DNA of 64,000 bases from Ruminococcus hominis (GCF_014287355.1 NZ_JACOPE010000001.1:1302001-1366000); one strand, 5' to 3'; shown: positions 50,942 through 60,412, counted from the stretch's first letter. Notes: generated by a model from the sequence alone, not told the origin. Numbers and translations: made by a program.

Positions 50942-52515
50942 TGACTGGACAGCAATTAAAAAATTCAATATTACAAATGGCCGTGCAGGGAAAACTGGTT
51001 CCGCAGGATCCAAATGATGAGCCAGCATCTGTTCTCTTGGAACGTATTAGAGCCGAGAAAGAACAGTTGATAAAAGAAGGAAAAATTAAGAAAGAAAAGA
51101 ATCCTTCTATAATCTTCCGGGGAGCCGATAATTTGCCTTATGAGAAGATTGGAAAGAACGAACCGATATGTATTGCGGATGATGTGCCATTTGAGATTCC
51201 GGAGAGTTGGGAGTGGGTACGTTGGGGAACATTGTCAGAATCTATTCAGTATGGCTACAATGCCCCGGCACAAGAAAACGGACGAATAAAGATGGTTCGC
51301 ATTAGTGATATTCAGGATAATTCTGTAATGTGGGAAACAGTTCCTTACTGCGACATAAAAGAAGGAGAAATTGATGCGTACCTTCTGAAACCCAATGACA
51401 TTCTGTTTGCAAGAACAGGTGGAACAGTTGGAAAATCTTATCTTGTACAAGAAATTCCAGAAGAAGCTATTTATGCAGGTTACTTAATCAGAACCAGATA
51501 TAGTAACCAGTTGTGTCCGCAATACTTGAAATACTTTATGGAGAGCGAATTGTATTGGTCACAATTACGAGAAGGCACTATTGCTACCGCACAGCCAAAC
51601 TGTAATGGAAAAACACTGGGAAATATGCTTGTACCAATTCCTCCATCACATGAGCAAATTCGCATTGTTGAAAAACTTAATGCAGTTATGGCTCATGTAA
51701 TTGAATATGGCACAATCGATTCAAGATCAAAACATTTGAACAATATTTTCCCAGAGCGACTTAAAAAATCCATTCTCCAAGAAGCCGTTCAAGGTAAACT
51801 TGTACCACAAGACCCTAACGATGAACCAGCCGCCGTTCTTTTGGAACGTATTCGTGCAGAGAAGCAAAAGTTAATAGCTGAAGGTAAAATTAAGAAAAAT
51901 AAGCACGAATCCATTATTTTCAGAAGGGATAATTCTCATTATGAGAAGTTGGACGGAATTGAGCATTGTATTGACGATGAAATACCGTTTGAGATTCCGG
52001 AAACATGGGAATGGATTAGGCTAGGATCGTTATTTACTATCAATCCGAGAAACAATATAGCTGACGATACGGTTGTCGGATTTATGCCAATGCCACTATT
52101 AAAAGATGGATTTCACAGCGGTCATACCTATGAAACAAAGCTATGGAAAGATGTAAAATCTGGTTTTACACATTTTGCAAATAATGATGTTGTAATCGCC
52201 AAAATCACACCCTGTTTTCAAAATAGAAAATCTGCTGTGATTCACGACCTTCCAAGTGGCTATGGTGCAGGAACTACAGAGCTTCATGTTCTTCGTGATT
52301 ACACAAAAATGTTATATATACCTTACTTTTTAATGATTTGCAAAACTCATGATTTTATCCAAAACGGCATGAAAAATTTTAGTGGAACAGCTGGACAACA
52401 ACGTGTAGGGAAAGACTTTATTTTTAATTATTTAGTACCACTTCCACCGGTAAATGAGCAAAAAAGAATTGTAGAAAAAGTAAATGTTTTAATAAAATCT
52501 TGTGATATTTTGTAA
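50941..52515 (+). CDS. hsdS: Type I restriction specificity subunit, expressed copy
   Basis: 524 residues: an N-terminal conserved repeat (LKNSILQMAVQGKLVPQDPNDEPASVLLERIRAEK), target-recognition domain 1 (about 62-270), a second conserved repeat (about 275-330) and TRD2 (about 335-520). Each TRD starts after an inverted-repeat block (51127 and 51932) that also precedes the TRDs of silent cassettes on the other strand, so the expressed specificity can be exchanged by inversion. Confidence 0.94.
   Translation: MTGQQLKNSILQMAVQGKLVPQDPNDEPASVLLERIRAEKEQLIKEGKIKKEKNPSIIFRGADNLPYEKIGKNEPICIADDVPFEIPESWEWVRWGTLSESIQYGYNAPAQENGRIKMVRISDIQDNSVMWETVPYCDIKEGEIDAYLLKPNDILFARTGGTVGKSYLVQEIPEEAIYAGYLIRTRYSNQLCPQYLKYFMESELYWSQLREGTIATAQPNCNGKTLGNMLVPIPPSHEQIRIVEKLNAVMAHVIEYGTIDSRSKHLNNIFPERLKKSILQEAVQGKLVPQDPNDEPAAVLLERIRAEKQKLIAEGKIKKNKHESIIFRRDNSHYEKLDGIEHCIDDEIPFEIPETWEWIRLGSLFTINPRNNIADDTVVGFMPMPLLKDGFHSGHTYETKLWKDVKSGFTHFANNDVVIAKITPCFQNRKSAVIHDLPSGYGAGTTELHVLRDYTKMLYIPYFLMICKTHDFIQNGMKNFSGTAGQQRVGKDFIFNYLVPLPPVNEQKRIVEKVNVLIKSCDIL
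51127..51154 (+). repeat. Inverted repeat IR1 (TRD1), expressed side
   Basis: 28 bp identical, inverted, at 55347-55374 (begins GATAATTTGCCTTATGAG). Lower homology continues about 65 bp into the TRD1 flank. Confidence 0.9.
51932..51964 (+). repeat. Inverted repeat IR2 (TRD2), expressed side
   Basis: 33 bp identical, inverted, at 53932-53964 (begins ATTCTCATTATGAGAAG). The first 17 bases are also shared, inverted, with 54558-54574. Confidence 0.9.
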
Positions 52516-52559
52516 AATCAGGCATACACTTCAAACTTCTGGAGTGCATGCCTTTCCCG

Positions 52560-53369
52560 TTACCAATTTATGATTGTATCTACGATTGCACGCTGTTCAG
52601 TGGATGTTTTTCTGAGATAAATACGGGTAGTTTCAATGCTTTCATGTCCCATAAGGTCAGCAAGAAACGCTATATCATTGCAGCGTTCCAAGAAACTTTT
52701 TGCAAATCGGTGCCGGAATGAATGTGGATATACCACTGCAGGATTGATATTATATCTCACCGCTAATTTTTTTAGCTGTCCAGAAATGCCACGAGTAGTA
52801 ATACGCTCGCCATACTTGTTCAAAAAAATGAAGCCACTTTCTTGTTGCTTTTCAGCCAACCAAGAAAGGGCTTCATTTTGCAATTCTTTGGGGATATAAA
52901 TTCTACGCAACTTTCCGCCTTTGGAGTATAAATCAAGATGTCCCAATTTAACATGTTCAGCTTTGATCTGAATCAATTCACTGACTCTTGCTCCCGTGGC
53001 GGCAAGGAAACGAATTACGAAATACCAAAACATTTCATCATCTTTTTTCAGACATGATTTGAAGTATTCATAGTCCGCTTCACTAATTACATTTTCCAGA
53101 TAACTTTTCTGCTGCACTCGTACAAACGGTAACTTCAATTTTTCTTTCCCAATAGATTCCAGATAACAGTTCAGTGCACGCAGTCTGAGATTTACGGTCT
53201 TTGGCTTATAATTTTCTATAAGCCATACCTTGTATTCTCGTAGCTTTTTCTGCGTGATATCATCGTATTGTTGTCCGTACTGTTTAATAGCAAACATATA
53301 CGATGATATCGTGTTTTCTGAGAGATTGCTTTCTCTCAAGTGTCTTTCAAATTTTTCGTTTTCTATCAT
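52560..53369 (-). CDS. Tyrosine recombinase (hsdS invertase)
   Basis: 269 residues. N-terminal SAM-like core-binding domain (LSENTISSYMFAIKQYG) and catalytic domain with ATGARVSEL (Arg), Lys in SKGGKLRRIYI, HSFRHRFAK (HxxR) and LMGHESIETTRIYLR (His and Tyr nucleophile). Placed between the expressed and the inverted silent hsdS genes, the position of recombinases that shuffle specificity genes. Its start lies behind a perfect hairpin. Confidence 0.93.
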   Translation of the reverse strand: MIENEKFERHLRESNLSENTISSYMFAIKQYGQQYDDITQKKLREYKVWLIENYKPKTVNLRLRALNCYLESIGKEKLKLPFVRVQQKSYLENVISEADYEYFKSCLKKDDEMFWYFVIRFLAATGARVSELIQIKAEHVKLGHLDLYSKGGKLRRIYIPKELQNEALSWLAEKQQESGFIFLNKYGERITTRGISGQLKKLAVRYNINPAVVYPHSFRHRFAKSFLERCNDIAFLADLMGHESIETTRIYLRKTSTEQRAIVDTIINW

Positions 53370-53390
53370 GACGAAAGACCTCCTTTCGTC
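53370..53390 (-). promoter_or_regulatory. Hairpin sequestering the recombinase ribosome binding site
   Basis: On the minus strand GACGAAAG-GAGGT-CTTTCGTC is followed at once by ATG. The 8-bp stem holds AAAG and the loop GAGGT of the Shine-Dalgarno sequence, so translation should depend on opening it. Confidence 0.65.
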
Positions 53391-53410
53391 AGATATTATA
53401 CAATCAAGGA

Positions 53411-53964
53411 TTAAATCAAAGAGATTTTATCAAATAATTCTCTCTGCTTTTCCACGATACGTTTCTGTTCTGCTAACGGTGGAATAGGGAATAACATATT
53501 CATAACACTGTTTCGGTCTATTCCAGGGATAACTCCTTGCCCCTTAGACTTTATCTGATTAAAATTTGCTTGTAAGAATAAACGGATATAAAGCATATCA
53601 AGTGTTGAAAATTTTTTTATTGCCATAATTTGCCTTGCAATATGTGCTTTTTCAATATCGCAAATCACTGTTTTTCCATATCCAGAACCTTTGCATACCA
53701 ACAAAATATCACCATAATTTACAATTATTTTAGGCATTTCCGTCCAACGATTTATTAAAACGCCATTTTCCGATAAACTACTGGCTCCTGTAATATATGG
53801 AATTCCATTGCATTTATCGTTATATTCTTCAGGCTTAAAATCAGTTCCGGAAAGCAGCGAAATAATCTGTCCTAACCTCGTCCACTCCCAACTTTCCGGA
53901 ATCTCAAACGGTATTTCATCGTCAATACAACGCTCAATTCCGTCCAACTTCTCATAATGAGAAT
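53411..53964 (-). pseudogene. Silent hsdS cassette 2 (single TRD)
   Basis: About 180 codons with a TRD starting at the IR2 copy (DGIERCIDDEIPFEIPESWEWTRLG) and ending IPPLAEQKRIVEKQ. No promoter, start region or first TRD. It is not broken but a storage copy; recombination at IR2 would place it as TRD2 of the expressed gene. Confidence 0.88.
53932..53964 (-). repeat. Inverted repeat IR2, silent side
   Basis: Exact inverted copy of 51932-51964. Confidence 0.9.
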
Positions 53965-53973
53965 CATGGTGTG

Positions 53974-55374
53974 CTACTTTTTGAAATTACATCTGTCCAA
54001 TAGGACTTCTAATTGCTCAACAATGCGTACCTGTTCATTATATGGAGGTAATGCTACTAAATATTTTTTAATTTCACCCATACCCAAATCAGGAACACCA
54101 ATGGATTGTCTTGCCTTTATTGAATGGAGTAGTATCTGAGGACTTTCCAAATAATAACGAATATATGGAGCATAAACCAAAAGTGGACGAACAACGCAAC
54201 ATGAGTATGACACTAAGAATTCTCTGTCTATTTCTACCAATCTTGCTTTTCCTAATGCGGCACCAATTCTAGAGTAAATAATATCATGTTTCTTCGGTAA
54301 AGCCTTTCTGGACAACCTTTCAAAATCTGCTCTTGAAATATATTTGACATTTTGAGTGTAGTTTATTGTTCCATCATCCAACAAATCTTTTGCAGACAGA
54401 AAAAGTACACCTACGTCAGAAGATACAGATTTCGGCATATTGTGATCAATATCTCCAATCAAGCTACATATATTTTTCAGACGAGTCCATGTCCAGTTTT
54501 CCGGTATTTCAAAAGGAATTTCATCATCAATGCAAACTTCCTCTGAACCACGCTTTTCATAATGAGAATTATCCCTTCTGAAAATAACGGATTCGTGCTT
54601 GTCTTTTTTTATTTTTCCTTCAGCTATTAACTTTTGCTTTTCTGCACGAATACGTTCCAGGAGAACAGATGCTGGTTCATCTGATGGATTCTGTGGAACA
54701 AGTTTTCCTTGAACTGCCTCCTGTAAGATAGATTTTTTTATTCTATCAGGGAAAGCATTGTTTAGAGATTCTGTTTCAGAATATGTAGTACTGTAAGTAT
54801 CAACATAAGGCAATATTTTTTTGAGCCTTTTAATAATACGTTTTTGCTCCTCTTCAGGTGGAACTGGTATAAGTGCTCGATATAGTTTAGCATCATTAAT
54901 TGCAGGATAGGCAACGCCTTTGGCATTGTCAGTGCTATTTGCGTATGCATCGAAGTCTGGTGACATCAAATAATAAAACAGGAATTTATTGTAAAAACCA
55001 GTGTGACAAGTAAGCGCAGCAAAGCCAGTACTAGCAATAGGTTGATGGCTAAAAGTTCGATTAACAATGCACATATTATGCAGATATGGACGCACAGTAG
55101 AATAAAGAATATCACCAATAGCAACAATTTTTCTTGCCCTTGATGGTGCTTTATCTGCAGTGATAATAAATTCTTTATCATTAAGTTTTTGATTTTTGTT
55201 ATCAATAGATCCAATATCTATATAACAAAAATCATCTATCGGTTTCATTTGCCCTCTATTGTAAACAATTTTACCAAGTCTCACCCATTCCCAACTCTCC
55301 GGTATCTCAAACGGCACTTCATCCGCAATACATACCGGCTCATTCCTTCCAATCTTCTCATAAGGCAAATTATC
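53974..55374 (-). pseudogene. Silent hsdS cassette 1 (two TRDs, N-terminal part missing)
   Basis: About 467 codons beginning at the IR1 copy (NLPYEKIGRNEPVCIADEVPF); a stop lies a few codons upstream and there is no start signal. TRD1', the central conserved region (KKSILQEAVQGKLVPQ) and TRD2' are intact, ending PPYNEQVRIVEQLEVLL. Only inversion at IR1 would join it to the expressed N-terminus. Confidence 0.9.
55347..55374 (-). repeat. Inverted repeat IR1, silent side
   Basis: Exact inverted copy of 51127-51154. Confidence 0.9.
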
Positions 55375-56025
55375 AGAAAATAGACATTAAAAACAAATCT
55401 GCAATGAAATATAATAAATCCACATTGCTTCCATAAAATCAATTCTACGATAAAGACATACCGTCTAGACAGCTACTTTTTAAGCTCTTACCCAAAAGAC
55501 ATATAATATATAGGCTCAAATGGTGAAAGCGCCCATTTGGGCCTATTATTGTATGAATTCATGTGTTACAACCAGAGCAAGATCCACCCGTGTATTACAG
55601 TATTGTTATTTTGACAATTTTGTATTACTTACGAGTAGCAGACTTGATGGGGGTTACGTCCCCATACCCACGTGAAAATATAATTGCTGGCAATTACATT
55701 TTAGCAGACACGCAAACGTTTCTGAGTAAGCGTCACAGACAACAAAATAAGGAAATTTTGATAAGGCATTCACCTGGAATGGGTGAGTGTTTTTTTGTTT
55801 TTAAGTATTCAATTAACCGAAAAAATAAAAAAATTTTCATCAGGGAGCTGTAAAAATACTTCTCAGCGTTTCGTTTTATGTAAGGGTATTTTGGACAGGA
55901 AAAAAATTTTATCAAGAGCCTGTATTTATGCCCTTCATCTTTTGAATATATGTAAGGACATTTTTTGAGCCGGCATAAAAATGTTTTTTACAACACTTAG
56001 AAATAGAAACGAGGCGAGAAAAAGA
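55375..56025. other. Gene-free leader of the replication module
   Basis: 650 bases without a supported gene. Contains a hairpin GGCTCAAATGG / CCATTTGGGCC (55513-55543), an ATGGGG / CCCCAT hairpin near 55648-55668, a terminator (55767-55797) and long A/T runs to 55860. Such a region before repA could hold element control signals or an origin; nothing decisive is visible. Confidence 0.5.
55767..55797 (+). terminator. Terminator
   Basis: CATTCACC / GGTGAGTG stem, 7-base loop, T8. Confidence 0.7.
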
Positions 56026-56553
56026 ATGAAATATGAATACATGAAGGAGTCAGAGCAGATGATTCAGTACTTCCAGTTTCCGAAGTTTTTGCTAAAGCTT
56101 CGAATTTCTCAAAATGCAAAATTTCTTTATATGATTTTGTATGACCGGGCGCGGATATCAAGAAAGAATAGTTGGATAGACAAGTATGGAAATGTTTATC
56201 TGATATTTCCAATAGATGAATTGTCTGTTCAAATCGGCAAATGTAAATCTTCTGTAAAAACAGCATTGAAGGAATTAGATGATGAGGGATTATTGGTTCG
56301 CAGGTCTGGTGGATTTTCAAAACCAAATCATTTATATGTAAAAATTCCATCTGATGAGATTGGGCTACAGCCGGTTGAGAATAAAGCGGTTGAAAAGATG
56401 GCTGTAACAGAGCCGGAAAAGCAACCATCATCTGGCAGTAAAAATGGTTGTGCAGGAGTCGGAAATGTGGCACCTAGTGAAGTAACTGAGAAATATAAAA
56501 GAAATAAATATCATGAAGTAAATTATTACTATGAGGAAGGAGAGAGTTTGTGA
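56026..56553 (+). CDS. repA: RepA_N-type replication initiator
   Basis: About 175 residues from ATG 56026 (weak RBS gaggcgag). Residues 10-110 match the RepA N-terminal domain (FQFPKFLLKLRISQNAKFLYMILYDRA, then YLIFPIDELSVQIGKCKSSVKTALKELDDEGLL as a winged helix). The polar C-terminus is short compared with plasmid RepA proteins, as in integrative elements. Its stop overlaps the DnaC-like gene (ATGA). Confidence 0.88.
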   Translation: MKYEYMKESEQMIQYFQFPKFLLKLRISQNAKFLYMILYDRARISRKNSWIDKYGNVYLIFPIDELSVQIGKCKSSVKTALKELDDEGLLVRRSGGFSKPNHLYVKIPSDEIGLQPVENKAVEKMAVTEPEKQPSSGSKNGCAGVGNVAPSEVTEKYKRNKYHEVNYYYEEGESL

Positions 56554-57365
56554 TGAGAGAAGAAGATACTGTATGTGTAGGCATTGATGGTTTGCAATAC
56601 TGCAAAATCTGTGGGGAAGCGAAAGAAACATTTTTCCCCAAGGGTGGATTTATGGGGATGAAGAAACATTCCAGGCAATGTGCCTGTGACAGAAAAGCAT
56701 ATGAAGAAGAACAAAAATATTTTAAGGACAAAGAGCACCGGGAATTAGTCAGCAGAAATACGAGCATCTGTTTTGACGAGAGCAGAATGGAAGAGTGGAC
56801 ATTTGAGAATGCAGATATGTCAGATACGGTAATGCATAAGGCAAAAAATTATGTTGATAACTGGGAGAAAATGAAAAGAAATCATATCGGGTGTTTGTTC
56901 TGGGGACCGGTTGGTACCGGGAAAAGTTATATTGCCGGGTGTATTGCCAATGAACTTTTAAAGCAGGAAGTAACGGTAAAGATGACAAATTTCAATACCA
57001 TTATCGATGATATATTTCCACTGGCAGACAAAACGGAATATATCAATGCATTGGTTTCCTATCAGCTTTTGATTATTGATGATCTTGGAGTGGAACGAAA
57101 TTCAGAATATGCGTTAGGAATTATTTTTAGTGTCATAGACCGCAGAATCTGTTCGGGACGCCCTTTGATCATCACAACCAATCTTCCGCTGAAAGAAATA
57201 AAAAGTGAGACCATGTTGGATAAAAGGCGTATCTATGACCGTATTTTAGAAATGTGTACACCAATGTATGTTGGAGGCACAAGTAAACGAGAAGTAATTG
57301 CAAGTATGAAAATGGAGAAAGCGAAAACGTTGTTGAATACCAACAGAGAGGAGGAATGCGAATGA
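56553..57365 (+). CDS. DnaC/DnaI-like ATPase
   Basis: 270 residues. A Cys-rich N-terminus (YCKICGEAKETFFPKG, then QCACDRKA), Walker A GPVGTGKSYIAG (near 118) and Walker B LLIIDDLGVE (near 175). A helicase-loader type ATPase that works with the RepA protein in replication of the mobile element. Confidence 0.9.
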   Translation: MREEDTVCVGIDGLQYCKICGEAKETFFPKGGFMGMKKHSRQCACDRKAYEEEQKYFKDKEHRELVSRNTSICFDESRMEEWTFENADMSDTVMHKAKNYVDNWEKMKRNHIGCLFWGPVGTGKSYIAGCIANELLKQEVTVKMTNFNTIIDDIFPLADKTEYINALVSYQLLIIDDLGVERNSEYALGIIFSVIDRRICSGRPLIITTNLPLKEIKSETMLDKRRIYDRILEMCTPMYVGGTSKREVIASMKMEKAKTLLNTNREEECE

Positions 57366-57571
57366 ATCATACAGAAAAAACAATACCTGTTTGGAAGAAA
57401 TATTCTTTAAATGTTTCCGAAGCAGCAGAATATTACGGAATTGGCGAAAAGAGATTAAGACAGATCGCAGGTGAAAGTGAAGGAGCAGATTTTATTTTGA
57501 AAGTAGGTTCTCATATCCGATTCAAAAGGAAATTGTTTGAAGATTATCTAGATACAGCCAGTACAGTTTAA
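57362..57571 (+). CDS. Excisionase (Tn916 Xis-like)
   Basis: 69 residues from ATG 57362 (aggagg 9 bases upstream); the overlapping ATG 57356 is too close to that site. WKKYSLNVSEAAEYYGIGEKRLRQIA is the winged-helix DNA-binding part of Tn916-family excisionases. In such elements xis is followed by int; here only int debris follows. Confidence 0.88.
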   Translation: MNHTEKTIPVWKKYSLNVSEAAEYYGIGEKRLRQIAGESEGADFILKVGSHIRFKRKLFEDYLDTASTV

Positions 57572-57705
57572 GTAACAGAATAGAAGAAATAGTAATGAAA
57601 ATAATGTTCATTTTGTCTTAGCGAAGGGAAGGTCTTGTGGTATAATGAAGAAATTGAGACGGTCTTCCAAGTTAAATGAACATTTGATGAAGGAGACGAA
57701 ATATT

Positions 57706-57933
57706 ATGAGTGAAAAAAGGAGAAATCATAGGTTGTATATTACACAATGGAGAAATTTTTAAATTGAAAATAGCAAGGTGTAAAATGGAAAAACATACAC
57801 CTTATTTTACACCTTTTGCTGACGATATTATGCGAAAATAAACCAGGTTATGCCAGAAAGCAAAAATTCACAGAGGCTTACAAAGCCAGAAATATCAAGA
57901 AAAACTAAGAAATGCGAGGTTATGCAACAATGA
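57706..57933 (+). pseudogene. Tyrosine integrase relic (Tn916-like)
   Basis: ATG 57706 with AAGGAG (57690-57695) reads MSEKRRNHR, the family's normal start, then a frameshift; the other frame continues CILHNGEIFK as in MSEKRRDHKGRILHNGE. About 300 codons including the catalytic domain are missing. The final part (VMPESKNSQRLTK ... CEVMQQ, stop at 57931) may be the C-terminus running into the att site. Confidence 0.65.
57775..57815. repeat. Inverted repeat, possible integrase arm sites
   Basis: AAGGTGTAAAAT (57775-57786) and ATTTTACACCTT (57804-57815), perfect 12-bp arms, with a further ACACCTT in the loop. A similar CACCTTATTTACACCTT is at the left end (43938). Confidence 0.55.
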
Positions 57934-57962
57934 TAAAAATACTATTTGTTTGCCACGGCAAT
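57899..57962 (+). repeat. Right att-like copy at the phosphatase start
   Basis: GAAAAACTAAGAAATGCGAG... through CACGGCAAT, matching 43816-43875 with a handful of changes. Covers the phosphatase leader and first 10 codons. Confidence 0.65.
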
Positions 57963-58403
57963 ATCTGCCGTTCCACTATGGCAGAATATGTTATGAAAGA
58001 TTTAGTTAAAAAATTCGGTCTGGAGGATTCGTTTTACATTGATTCCGCAGCTACCAGTCGGGAGGAAATCGGCAATCAGGTTCATCATGGAACACGCCGA
58101 AAATTACAAAAAATGGGAATCCCTTGTGGAGATCACAGGGCACGTCAGATGAAAAAATCAGAATATGATGAATTTGATTATATCATCGGAATGGATCGTG
58201 AGAATAGAAGAAATATGATGCGGATTTTAGGAGAAGATCCAGAGAACAAGGTTCAGTTGCTTTTGGATTTTACAGATTCTCCGAGAAGTATTGCGGATCC
58301 ATGGTATACAGGTAATTTTGACATTACTTACGATGATATAAAAGAAGGATGCGAAGCCCTTTTGCAATATATTACAGAACATGATATGATAAGTGAGCGT
58401 TAG
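57930..58403 (+). CDS. Low-molecular-weight protein-tyrosine phosphatase
   Basis: 157 residues. Start ATG 57930 (MIKILFVCHGN) with GAGGT 9 bases before; the in-frame ATG 57912 is part of that leader. P-loop CHGNICRS with the Cx5R signature at residues 8-15, and the general-acid loop DPWYTGNFD near 124. Dephosphorylates phosphotyrosine or phosphoarginine. Its 5' end seems to be the integration site of the mobile element to the left. Confidence 0.95.
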   Translation: MIKILFVCHGNICRSTMAEYVMKDLVKKFGLEDSFYIDSAATSREEIGNQVHHGTRRKLQKMGIPCGDHRARQMKKSEYDEFDYIIGMDRENRRNMMRILGEDPENKVQLLLDFTDSPRSIADPWYTGNFDITYDDIKEGCEALLQYITEHDMISER

Positions 58404-58478
58404 CAGAATAGAATGGAAAAGAATACATAACTTTTCATAACTGTTGACGTAAAAGAAACTTAAGCAAGAGGATTTTAA

Positions 58479-60308
58479 ATGAATGTTTTAAATATTGAAC
58501 ATGTTAGTAAATTATATGGAGAGAAAAAGATTTTTGATGATGTTTCTTATGGAATTCACGAAGGCGATAAGATTGGAATTATTGGAATCAATGGAACCGG
58601 AAAGACAACATTATTAAAAATTATTGCGGGGTTGGAAGAACCAGATGAGGGACAGGTAATCCGCCAGAATGGATTGCGTGTAACATATCTTCCGCAGAAC
58701 CCGGAATTTCCAGATGGAGCAACGGTACTGTCTTATGTCGCTGATGGGAAACTGAGTCAGGATTGGGCAACGGAAAGTGAAGCTAAGACAGTGTTGAATA
58801 ATTTGGGGATTACAGAACATGATGCTTTGATTGAGCATTTGTCGGGAGGACAGAAAAAACGTGTTGCACTTGCGCGAACGTTAGTGAATCCGGCAGATGT
58901 ACTGATTTTGGACGAGCCTACGAACCATATTGATAATGAGATGGCTATATGGCTGGAGGATTATTTGAACCGATTCCGTGGTGTTGTAATTATGGTTACA
59001 CATGATCGTTATTTTCTGGATCGTGTAACGAACAAGATTTTGGAGATTAGTCATGGTAAGCTTTATTCTTATGTGGCGAATTATTCAAAGTTTTTGGAGA
59101 TGAAGGCGCAACGCGAGGAGATGGAACTGGCAACGGAGCGAAAACGACAGAGTGTACTTCGTATGGAATTGGAGTGGGCAAAAAGAGGGTGTCGTGCACG
59201 TTCAACAAAGCAGAGAGCCAGATTGGAAAGATTGGAAGCTTTAAAGGCCGGGAAAGCACCTGTTACAGATCAGAATGTAGAGCTTGATTCAATTGGAACG
59301 CGAATGGGGAAAAAGACGATCGAGCTGCACCATGTAAGTAAGAGTTATGGAGAGAAGAGGGTAATCGACGATTTTGATTATATTGTGTTAAAGAATCAGT
59401 GTTTAGGAATTATCGGACCGAATGGGTGTGGAAAGTCTACATTGATGAAGATTATCACAGGAGTGATTCAGCCGGATGAAGGTGAAGTTGAAATCGGAGA
59501 TACAATTAAAATCGGTTATTTCGCGCAGGAAGTCACAGATATGGATGGCAAACAGAGAGTGATTGATTACATTAAAGATGTGGCCGAGTATGTACCGACA
59601 AAGGAAGGGCGAATTACGGCTTCGCAGATGCTGGAGCGATTTTTGTTTGATGGGGCAATGCAATATACTCCGATTGAAAAATTGTCTGGTGGAGAGAAGC
59701 GAAGATTGTATTTATGCAAGGTTTTGATGGAATCTCCGAATGTATTGATTCTCGATGAGCCGACAAATGATTTGGATATTCCAACGTTGACTATTTTGGA
59801 AGATTATTTGGATTCATTTTCTGGAATTATTATTACGGTATCCCATGATCGATATTTTTTGGATAATGTAGTTGAGCGAATTTTTGCATTTGAAGGAAAT
59901 GGTAAATTAAAACAGTATGAAGGTGCATATACGGATTATCTGGAAACAAGGCAGAGAATGGGAATGGGAGAAACCGGAAGTAATCCGGGAAGTGGTTCCG
60001 GAAAAGCGATAAATACGCCGGAAGAAAAGAAAAGTAACGCGAAAGAATGGAAACAGAATCAACCGGTGAAATTAAAGTTTAGTTTCAAAGAACAACGAGA
60101 ATATGATATGATAGATGACGAGATTGCTGAACTGGAAGAAAAAATTGGGAATCTGGATGCAGCAATTATGGAGAATGCGACGAATTCTGCAAAACTTTCA
60201 GAATTGATGGGAGAAAAATCGGAGGCGGAAGCACAGCTTGAAGAAAAAATGGATCGCTGGGTGTATTTGAATGATTTGGCTGAAAAGATTGAAGCGCAGA
60301 AAAAATAG
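58479..60308 (+). CDS. ABC-F family ATP-binding protein (Uup-like)
   Basis: 609 residues with two ABC domains and no membrane segments: Walker A GINGTGKTTLL (near 39) and GPNGCGKSTLM (near 318), signatures LSGGQKKR and LSGGEKRR, both Walker B as LILDEPTNxxD. The linker WAKRGCRARSTKQRARLERLEAL and the C-terminal coiled coil (about 540-605) match Uup/YfmR-type ribosome-associated ABC-F factors. Not a transporter. Confidence 0.94.
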   Translation: MNVLNIEHVSKLYGEKKIFDDVSYGIHEGDKIGIIGINGTGKTTLLKIIAGLEEPDEGQVIRQNGLRVTYLPQNPEFPDGATVLSYVADGKLSQDWATESEAKTVLNNLGITEHDALIEHLSGGQKKRVALARTLVNPADVLILDEPTNHIDNEMAIWLEDYLNRFRGVVIMVTHDRYFLDRVTNKILEISHGKLYSYVANYSKFLEMKAQREEMELATERKRQSVLRMELEWAKRGCRARSTKQRARLERLEALKAGKAPVTDQNVELDSIGTRMGKKTIELHHVSKSYGEKRVIDDFDYIVLKNQCLGIIGPNGCGKSTLMKIITGVIQPDEGEVEIGDTIKIGYFAQEVTDMDGKQRVIDYIKDVAEYVPTKEGRITASQMLERFLFDGAMQYTPIEKLSGGEKRRLYLCKVLMESPNVLILDEPTNDLDIPTLTILEDYLDSFSGIIITVSHDRYFLDNVVERIFAFEGNGKLKQYEGAYTDYLETRQRMGMGETGSNPGSGSGKAINTPEEKKSNAKEWKQNQPVKLKFSFKEQREYDMIDDEIAELEEKIGNLDAAIMENATNSAKLSELMGEKSEAEAQLEEKMDRWVYLNDLAEKIEAQKK

Positions 60309-60383
60309 CATTTTTGTTACAAAAGATATAGACAGCGTGCAACAAAATTACATAAATTTAACGTATTATGCACGTTTCGTTTA

Positions 60384-60412
60384 TTGATTTGAAAATATAG
60401 TCGAAGTATACT
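60384..60412 (+). promoter_or_regulatory. Promoter of the nucleotidyltransferase gene
   Basis: TTGATT, 17-bp spacer, TATACT, 31 bp before the ATG. Confidence 0.55.

Noticed and set aside
52560..53369. Tyrosine recombinase as the integrase of the 43.9-57.9 kb element
   Set aside because: It sits between hsdS copies with exact inverted repeats, lacks an arm-binding domain and is not next to xis or the element end, so it is the hsdS invertase.
55563..55853. Open frame of 96 codons upstream of repA
   Set aside because: No ribosome binding site, runs through a terminator hairpin and poly-T/A tracts, and has no recognisable protein features.
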